Shown here one piece after another: positions 6,984-11,086 of a stretch of DNA of 11,086 bases (position 1 is the stretch's first letter; every line of letters begins with the position of its first letter). Source of the stretch: Verrucomicrobiales bacterium (lineage in GTDB: Bacteria; Verrucomicrobiota; Verrucomicrobiia; Verrucomicrobiales; V1-33); the NCBI GenBank assembly GCA_028293305.1, contig JAQGPD010000255.1:1-11086 (forward strand). The letters are read 5' to 3'. The translations under genes and the position numbers were made by a program. The notes under the pieces are model-generated. The model was not told the DNA's origin, did no database searches, and was given only the letters and a program-made list of their open reading frames with translations.

Positions 6984-7019
6984 AAAAAAAAAGCACCGGG
7001 CGGTCGGCGGGGAGGGTGC
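6984..7019 (-). promoter_or_regulatory. Terminator-like hairpin plus T9 in the hisS leader
   Basis: Read toward hisS, GCACC (complement of 7015-7019) can pair with GGTGC (complement of 6993-6997) across a 17-base loop. Nine consecutive T residues follow immediately, and the T-run ends 11 bases before the hisS ATG. GC stem plus U9 is the shape of an intrinsic terminator, so it could act as an attenuator. The stem is only 5 bp, and the U-rich stretch might instead be an S1-type ribosome landing site. Confidence 0.35.
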
Positions 7020-7126
7020 CTCTACAACAAGGCGGGGCCGTTTTCACCCTGGATTTGTGAAAATCAGCGGGGGGCGGGTTATCCAGCGGGTGGCCGGAGT
7101 AGCTCGGGAGTGCAGGAGAGCGGGGG

Positions 7127-7170
7127 AAAATAGGTCCTATATGACCTATAGGTCTTATAGGACCTATTTT
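7127..7170. repeat. 44-bp near-perfect palindrome flanked by A and T runs
   Basis: The centre of symmetry lies between 7148 and 7149. Each arm is 22 bases with a single mismatch (7142/7155). The core is ACCTATAGGT and the ends are AAAATAGGTCC and GGACCTATTTT, with a fifth T at 7171. The arm is itself built from roughly 9-base units of the form TAGGNCNTA. In RNA from either strand it forms a long hairpin ending in a U-run, the shape of a bidirectional terminator. It also has the two-fold symmetry of a regulator operator. Its place upstream of both genes makes a 3'-end terminator role for these two genes unlikely. Confidence 0.85.
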
Positions 7171-7277
7171 TGTGTGCGCCTTCACGTGGGATCACCACCC
7201 CGCGCTTTCGGCCCCGCCGCCGCACTCCGCCCGCTCGTTTTTCCACCGCTGCGCCATTGCGGCGCGCCGGGGATGCC

Positions 7278-7283
7278 GGGAGG
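7278..7283 (+). promoter_or_regulatory. Shine-Dalgarno deciding the methyltransferase start
   Basis: GGGAGG lies 7 bases before the ATG at 7291. It is the only strong Shine-Dalgarno I saw at any start in this window. It favours 7291 over the in-frame ATG at 7273. Confidence 0.8.
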
Positions 7284-7290
7284 ATTGCGA

Positions 7291-8268
7291 ATGAAATCCA
7301 ACGCAAGGGACGGGGAAAATCTGATGGCGCGTGCCCGGGCGCATTGGTCCGCGGACCGCCTGCAACGCCTCATGGCCGGCAAGCGCCTGCCGCTGCATCC
7401 GGTCACCCATGCCGCCTTTTTGCACGCCACGGGACTGATGAGGGACGACGCCTCGGTGACTTCCGGGCAAGTGAAGAAGTATTTGCAGATCAACCACATG
7501 ATCAGCCTCATCGCCCCGCCGTTCCGCGCGCTGGCCAAGGCCATGCCGGGGCGCGCGCTGACGCTTTTGGACGCCGGTTGCGGGAATTCCTATCTTTCCC
7601 TGGCCTTTGCGTTTTTGGCGCGGGAGGCCGCCGCCGGACGCATGCCGCAGATTCCGGATTGGAAGGACACGAAGTTCGAACTTCAGGTGATCGGCGTGGA
7701 CACGAATGCGGACGTCATCCGTCAATCCGCCGAGCGCGCCGCCCTGTTAGGATTGCAGGATGTGATGAGTTTTCAAAAAGCGGAACTCAGTGCCGCGGTG
7801 CTTCCCGAGCGCCTCCACGCGGTCATGGCACTGCACGCCTGCGACACCGCCACGGACGATGCCCTGGCCCTGGGTCTGCACCGGCAGGCGGATATCCTGG
7901 CGGTTGCGCCATGTTGTCAGGCGGAACTGGCGCAGCATTTTAAATCACTCGGCGCCAAATCCGGCGCTGACCACGCGCTGGACGTGATCCTTCACTCCCC
8001 CAACCTCCGCCGCGACACCGCCGCGACTTTCACGGACGCGCTGCGCCTGGCTTTGGTTAGAGCTCTGGGCTACGAGGCCACCGCCACGGAGTTCATCCCC
8101 TCCGCCCACACGCCGAAAAACCGGCTTATTTTGGCGGAACGCCGCGGGCGCTATAACAAGGCCGGGCTGGCGTCCTTTTTGGCGTTGAAGGAGGCGTCCG
8201 GCTCCCCGGTCCTCGCCCTGGAAAAAGCCGTGTCGGATTTGTTGGCGGAGCGTTTTCCGGCGGCGTGA
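7291..8268 (+). CDS. Class I SAM-dependent methyltransferase (PF13679/Methyltransf_32-like)
   Basis: A 325-residue protein with a central Rossmann methyltransferase domain. Motif I is LLDAGCGNSYLSL (92-104) and the acidic end of strand 2 is VIGVD (123-127). An unusual post-motif ALHACDTATDDALA (160-173) is followed by APCCQ (186-190), and TPKNRLILAE lies near residue 275. VKKYLQINHMI (61-71), ahead of motif I, is also characteristic. The HACDxATDxA and PCC combination recalls the Methyltransf_32 group that includes eukaryotic METTL25/GSTCD relatives; this is recall, not a search. The substrate is unknown; an RNA or a thiol-containing target is possible. The start at 7291 follows a strong Shine-Dalgarno. 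The gene is divergent from hisS and convergent with the halogenase-like gene, so it is probably monocistronic. Confidence 0.85.
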   Translation: MKSNARDGENLMARARAHWSADRLQRLMAGKRLPLHPVTHAAFLHATGLMRDDASVTSGQVKKYLQINHMISLIAPPFRALAKAMPGRALTLLDAGCGNSYLSLAFAFLAREAAAGRMPQIPDWKDTKFELQVIGVDTNADVIRQSAERAALLGLQDVMSFQKAELSAAVLPERLHAVMALHACDTATDDALALGLHRQADILAVAPCCQAELAQHFKSLGAKSGADHALDVILHSPNLRRDTAATFTDALRLALVRALGYEATATEFIPSAHTPKNRLILAERRGRYNKAGLASFLALKEASGSPVLALEKAVSDLLAERFPAA

Positions 8269-8314
8269 GGGTGGGGTTTGCCGGGAGGGGTTTGATGGGG
8301 CGGATGTTGTCCTG

Positions 8315-8549
8315 GAGCATTTTAAGTCATGATGCAGCCAGCGTCCGGCCCCGGAGGGGCTAAATCTTTATAGCCACATCGAGCGGTCAAGTTTAAGCTC
8401 CGTGGGAGCGACATCCTCCTTCATCGCGGTGGAGTATGCCGCTCCTCCGGAGCTTTACCCTTTTTCCCATATCGATGACTATCAAGATTCCGGCCCTCCG
8501 GGCCTGAAAATCCCGAGGCATGGCGGCTACCTCATTAGTTAACCGCGCC
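8315..8549. repeat. Family A palindromic element, copy 3 (235 bp)
   Basis: It matches copies 1 and 2 part for part: GAGCATTTTAA, GCAGCCAGCGTCCGGCCCC, ATCTTTATAGCCA, AGCTCCGTGGGAGCGACAT, CTTCATCG tip, CCGCTCCTCCGGAGCT, TGACTATCAAGATTCC, GGCCCTCCGGGCC, and a diverged right arm CATTAGTTAACCGCGCC. The length is again 235 bp. It is the most diverged full copy, especially at its right end, and sits about 7 kb from the others in the gap between the convergent methyltransferase and halogenase-like genes. Confidence 0.85.
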
Positions 8550-8650
8550 AGTGGGATGATGCTGGTGTGGCCACAAATCCGGGGCCGCCTGGACGGACGG
8601 CGCATCCTGCGGACGACACTCCCGGACCGGATTCCGACTCCCCTTCCTCC
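8550..8650. other. Spacer between family A copy 3 and the heptamer array
   Basis: About 100 bases with no gene, hairpin or motif that I recognise. Confidence 0.4.
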
Positions 8651-8706
8651 CGATAACCGATAACTGATAACCGATAACCGACAACCGACAACCGATAACC
8701 AACAAC
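8651..8706. repeat. Heptanucleotide tandem array, consensus CGATAAC, 8 units
   Basis: Eight head-to-tail 7-base units: four CGATAAC, one TGATAAC, two CGACAAC and one CAACAAC. The last unit ends at 8706, the base before the stop codon of the - strand oxidoreductase gene at 8707. Because 7 is not a multiple of 3, the array reads in all frames, and an open frame of about 105 residues across it is an artefact. Unit loss or gain would shift sequence right at the 3' end of that gene. Confidence 0.92.
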
Positions 8707-9975
8707 TCACCTAACCGCCAACCGCTCCGGCGGGGTGACGCCGCGGATCAGCAAGCCCGCCGCGCCGCGCAGGATCCATTGGCTGCGGCGGGATCTTGTC
8801 AGGGCTCCGGCGGTCATGCAGGCGATGTGGCGGTTCAGCAGGCGGTCGATTTTATGTTGGATAGGATGCGGCCGGTTTTGGCGCATGAGATGGCCGGCTT
8901 CATAGAGTGAGAAAATACGGCCATCATAAAAATAACCAATCAGCCGCGTCCAGTCCGCATACCACCGGCGCATGATGCGGTCATAGGCTCGCGGGGATTG
9001 CAGGCCAGCCACCACGCGGTCCAGTTGCGAGGCGGATTCCATGGCCAGGAACAAGCCGGACGACAGCATGGGGTCCACAAAACCAAACGCGTCGCCGATC
9101 GCCGCCCAGCCCGGGCCGTGGGAGCGGTGGGAGGTTAGTTGATAGTTGGAATAGGTCGCCACCGGGGTGACGCGCCGCGCGTCGCGGGCGGCGGCGGAAA
9201 GCATGGGTTCGGTGTGGATCAGGTGCTCCAGCCGTTCCTCCGCGGTGGTCCCGGCGGCGCGGGCGGCGGATTTGTTAAGCACCACACCCACAGAGAGTTT
9301 CCCGCCCTGCAGAGGGATGCGCCAGCTCCAGCCGGAGGTGAGCTGGGTGATGAGCACCTGCCCGGCTGGCTGGGGCATTTCGAAGCCCTCAAAATGCGCG
9401 AAGTGGGCCACGTCATCGCGTTTTCCGCGGTCCGCACCGATGTTCAGCAGCCTGGCGAAAAGCCGGGCGCGGCCGGTGGCATCCACCAACAAATCCGGTT
9501 GGCGGCCTTCCAGAAATCCGCCGGCGGCCTCCAGCGAGGCCGCATCCAATAACAACTCGTTTTTTCCATCCCGGACCGGATTCACCACCACGCCGGCCCG
9601 GTGCGGGACGAAGTGTGCGCCGAGTTCTTTGGCCCGGGTTTTCAATAACTCATCAAAGGGAAGCCGGTCCACATTATAGGCATAGACCGGCAGCCGCGGC
9701 GCGACGGGGGCGAAGTTGAAATGAATGGACGGCGCATCCGCATGCAGAAAGCTGACGCCGGGTTTATGCTGACTGATGGCGGCGGTTCTTTCCTCGATTC
9801 CCAAGCGCCGAAGCAGCGGAACGACGGCGGGAATGAGGCTTTCGCCCACGAGCATTCCGGGGCGTTTTTCATCATCATAAACGACGGTCCTGACACCGCG
9901 TTCCGCCAGTAGCGCGGCCAGCGTGCAGGCGGCCGGACCGGCTCCGAGAATGGCTACGGACTTGGCGGGAATCAT
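8707..9975 (-). CDS. Flavin-dependent halogenase-like FAD oxidoreductase
   Basis: A 422-residue protein of the flavin-dependent halogenase/monooxygenase fold. The FAD-binding start is VAILGAGPAACTLA (7-20). GESLIP (44-49) fits the CmlS-like branch, and K71 (in QHKPGVSF) aligns with the lysine conserved in halogenases. DATGRA (165-170) is the second nucleotide-binding motif. GWSWRIPL (215-222) matches the WxWxIP signature that separates halogenases from hydroxylases. GDAFGFVDPMLSSGLFLA (294-311) is the third FAD motif. Tryptophan halogenases have a glutamate near this position; here it is Leu, as in carrier-bound or non-tryptophan types. The ATG at 9975 overlaps the upstream flippase stop by 4 bases (ATGA), so the longer frame to 10299 is rejected. 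With an ACP gene in the operon, a carrier-bound or lipid-like substrate is plausible. True halogenation, rather than hydroxylation or reduction, is unproven. Confidence 0.85.
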   Translation of the reverse strand: MIPAKSVAILGAGPAACTLAALLAERGVRTVVYDDEKRPGMLVGESLIPAVVPLLRRLGIEERTAAISQHKPGVSFLHADAPSIHFNFAPVAPRLPVYAYNVDRLPFDELLKTRAKELGAHFVPHRAGVVVNPVRDGKNELLLDAASLEAAGGFLEGRQPDLLVDATGRARLFARLLNIGADRGKRDDVAHFAHFEGFEMPQPAGQVLITQLTSGWSWRIPLQGGKLSVGVVLNKSAARAAGTTAEERLEHLIHTEPMLSAAARDARRVTPVATYSNYQLTSHRSHGPGWAAIGDAFGFVDPMLSSGLFLAMESASQLDRVVAGLQSPRAYDRIMRRWYADWTRLIGYFYDGRIFSLYEAGHLMRQNRPHPIQHKIDRLLNRHIACMTAGALTRSRRSQWILRGAAGLLIRGVTPPERLAVR

Positions 9976-10880
9976 GGGGGAGGCAAGGGTTGGATAGGCT
10001 CCGCCAGGAAACAAACCGCCCCGGCGAGACCCCACAACAAAATAAGCCCCAGTCCGGCAAGGGAAAGCGCAATCGCCGCGCCCGGAGGCACATGATGCCA
10101 CAATCCGAGCAGGGTCTCGAAGGCTTTTTCCCGCACTCCCAAACCGGCCAAAGTGATCGGCAGCGAGGCCAGAACATCCGCCGTGGCCGCCGCCGAAGCG
10201 AAGGGCACCGGCGGCACCCTGACGTCCAGCGCCCGCGCGGCGCAGAAGAAAACCGCGTAGTGGCTGAGCATGACCGGCACGGACAACACCGCCGCCCACG
10301 CCAGGCCGCGACGCGTTTTCCGCTCCAACAGAAAGTTCCGCATGCGATCATGCAACGCGGGTCGGAACCGCCTCAGCAGCAACCCGATAGCAATAAATCC
10401 GCCCACCGCCGCGACCACCAGCGCCCCACCCCACGGCCCTGCGGGATATTGCACGCCCGCCGTGGACAGCACGACGGCCGCCATGACGACAAAGGCCGGC
10501 GCGGCGCTCATGTGGTCCAAGCCCAGCGAGCCCAGCACGGCCGCCTTCTGCCCCGGATGCCGCCGCACGGCCAGCGCCACCCTGACCGCATCCGCGCCCA
10601 GAGTGCCGATGGACAAAAATCCCGCCGCACTGCTCATGAGGGTGAACCGGAACACCATGAGTCCCGGCAAAGGCACGCCCGCCGTCCGCAGGCAAACCTG
10701 CCAGCGCCATGCCGAGAAAAGTTGTGAGGCTCCGGCGGTCAAAAACCCGGCCAACAGCCAGCCCGGCCCCAGGTGCCGCAGGCTGCCCAGCCCTTCCCTG
10801 ACCTCCGCCCGGGAAAGCAGCCAGCCGAGCAGCGCCGCCGTGAAAATGGCTTTCAGGAGCCAAACCATCCAAGGTCGCAT
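9972..10880 (-). CDS. UPF0104/lysylphosphatidylglycerol synthase TM-like flippase-domain membrane protein
   Basis: A 302-residue inner-membrane protein of about eight helices, matching the PF03706 fold shared by the MprF flippase domain and many lipid-linked transport proteins. Visible segments include the N-terminal helix (about 5-21), GWLLAGFLTAGASQLFSAWRW (about 40-60), GFLSIGTLGADAVRV (conserved G-D-xxR turn, about 87-101) and the C-terminal ITLAGLGVREKAFE, the usual family motif. The lysyltransferase (soluble MprF) domain is absent, so tRNA-dependent aminoacylation is not expected. The ATG at 10880 lies 18 bp after the ACP stop, and its stop overlaps the halogenase-like start. In such operons a role in moving or retaining a lipid-like product across the membrane is plausible, but that is inference. 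Confidence 0.88.
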   Translation of the reverse strand: MRPWMVWLLKAIFTAALLGWLLSRAEVREGLGSLRHLGPGWLLAGFLTAGASQLFSAWRWQVCLRTAGVPLPGLMVFRFTLMSSAAGFLSIGTLGADAVRVALAVRRHPGQKAAVLGSLGLDHMSAAPAFVVMAAVVLSTAGVQYPAGPWGGALVVAAVGGFIAIGLLLRRFRPALHDRMRNFLLERKTRRGLAWAAVLSVPVMLSHYAVFFCAARALDVRVPPVPFASAAATADVLASLPITLAGLGVREKAFETLLGLWHHVPPGAAIALSLAGLGLILLWGLAGAVCFLAEPIQPLPPP

Positions 10881-10898
10881 GAGCTTGGTGGAAAAAAA

Positions 10899-11086
10899 TC
10901 AGGCGGCGGGGCCGCGCGCGGTGATCTCGGCGGCGATGGTGGAAACGCTGTGCAGGATCCCCTTCGCGGCCTCGCCATCCGACATCTTCAGACCAAAATG
11001 TTTTTCCAGCGCGACGACCAGCTGCAGCGCATCCACGGAGTCCAGCCCCAGTCCCTCCGGCCCGAACAAGGGCGTGTGATCGCCGA
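10899..11086 (-). CDS. Acyl carrier protein (5' truncated by window edge)
   Basis: No start codon is in the window, but the frame read from the right edge is clear: PLFGPEGLGLDSVDALQLVV, then ALEKHFGLKM, and a stop at 10899-10901. GLDSVDAL holds the serine (codon 11037-11039) that receives the 4'-phosphopantetheine arm. Helix 2 (VDALQLVVALEKHFG) and the C-terminal helix (about HSVSTIAAEITARG) follow as in ACPs. About 61 residues are visible, roughly the C-terminal three quarters of a usual 80-90 residue protein. The DSVDAL wording is closer to dedicated ACPs of aryl polyene or resorcinol pathways than to the DSLDTVE of housekeeping AcpP. It leads the visible operon, with only 18 bp to the flippase-like gene. 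The rest of the pathway is expected beyond the right edge. Confidence 0.88.
   Translation of the reverse strand, partial: GDHTPLFGPEGLGLDSVDALQLVVALEKHFGLKMSDGEAAKGILHSVSTIAAEITARGPAA

Larger units (their letters stand above)
6973..7290. other. Divergent intergenic region between hisS and the methyltransferase gene (318 bp)
   Basis: Both flanking genes are transcribed outward, so both promoters are expected here. It holds the leader hairpin with T9 near hisS, the 44-bp palindrome at 7127-7170 and the methyltransferase Shine-Dalgarno. No convincing sigma-70 -35/-10 pair was identified. Open frames that extend either gene into this region are translations of palindrome and GC-rich leader. Confidence 0.6.

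Noticed and set aside
6016..6984. Long + strand open frame (322 codons) opposite hisS
   Set aside because: It lies opposite all the class II synthetase motifs and has no recognisable domain of its own.
6973..7185. N-terminal extension of hisS by 71 codons
   Set aside because: The added residues are mostly repeated I-G-P-I type sequence encoded by the 44-bp palindrome. The HisRS homology begins right after the ATG at 6972.
7057..7290. N-terminal extension of the methyltransferase
   Set aside because: The extension also reads through the palindrome and GC-rich leader, and the Shine-Dalgarno points to 7291.
6973..7290. T-box riboswitch upstream of hisS
   Set aside because: I found no specifier stem, no conserved T-box sequence and no proper antiterminator; only a small stem with T9.
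8651..8706. CRISPR-like array
   Set aside because: Units are 7 bases with no spacers, so it is a simple tandem repeat. No cas genes are seen.
8393..8710. Small - strand open frame of 105 codons
   Set aside because: Its N-terminus is the heptamer array read in frame and its remainder is repeat sequence and spacer.
9976..10299. N-terminal extension of the halogenase-like protein
   Set aside because: It overlaps the flippase-like gene. The FAD-binding fold begins six residues after the ATG at 9975, which has a 4-base coupled overlap.
10270..11079. + strand open frame of 269 codons at the right end
   Set aside because: It is antisense to the flippase-like and ACP genes and Ser/Arg/Pro-rich with no features.

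Overview
The window looks like chromosomal DNA of a high-GC, free-living, Gram-negative type bacterium. A member of the Verrucomicrobiota (or a related PVC-group lineage) fits best. This is an inference from the mix of genes: a phosphocholine-specific phospholipase C, a plant-organelle-like histidyl-tRNA synthetase, a DUF6580-type membrane protein, a stand-alone pdhA, and intergenic spaces full of palindromic repeats of a style I associate with that phylum. Most start codons lack a clear Shine-Dalgarno. No tRNA, rRNA, CRISPR array or intact transposase was seen.

Layout. (1) 2-1063, + strand: C-terminal part of a phospholipase C that enters from the left edge. (2) 1064-2571: a 1.5-kb gene-free repeat island holding two full copies and one truncated copy of a 235-bp palindromic element (family A), a second palindromic element (family B) and a triple-hairpin element (family C). 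(3) 2572-6972, - strand, transcribed right to left: hisS, a secreted GH18 glycosidase, a small DUF6580-like membrane protein and pdhA. (4) 6973-7290: divergent intergenic region with a hairpin plus T9 in the hisS leader and a 44-bp near-perfect palindrome. (5) 7291-8268, + strand: a class I SAM-dependent methyltransferase with a strong Shine-Dalgarno. (6) 8269-8706: convergent gap with a third 235-bp family A copy and an eight-unit heptanucleotide array that ends exactly at the next gene's stop codon. (7) 8707-11086, - strand: a tight operon of acyl carrier protein (partial, cut by the right edge), a UPF0104/flippase-like membrane protein, and a flavin-dependent halogenase-like oxidoreductase.

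How the parts relate. The right-hand operon is probably the end of a larger fatty-acid/polyketide-type pathway (aryl polyene, resorcinol or flexirubin-like pigment, or another lipid-like product) lying beyond the right edge. The central genes are housekeeping (translation, pyruvate oxidation) mixed with a secreted sugar hydrolase and look like independent or loosely linked units. The least explained signals are the family A elements. There are three copies of identical length, each folding as one nested palindrome, and all sit in the two convergent intergenic gaps.
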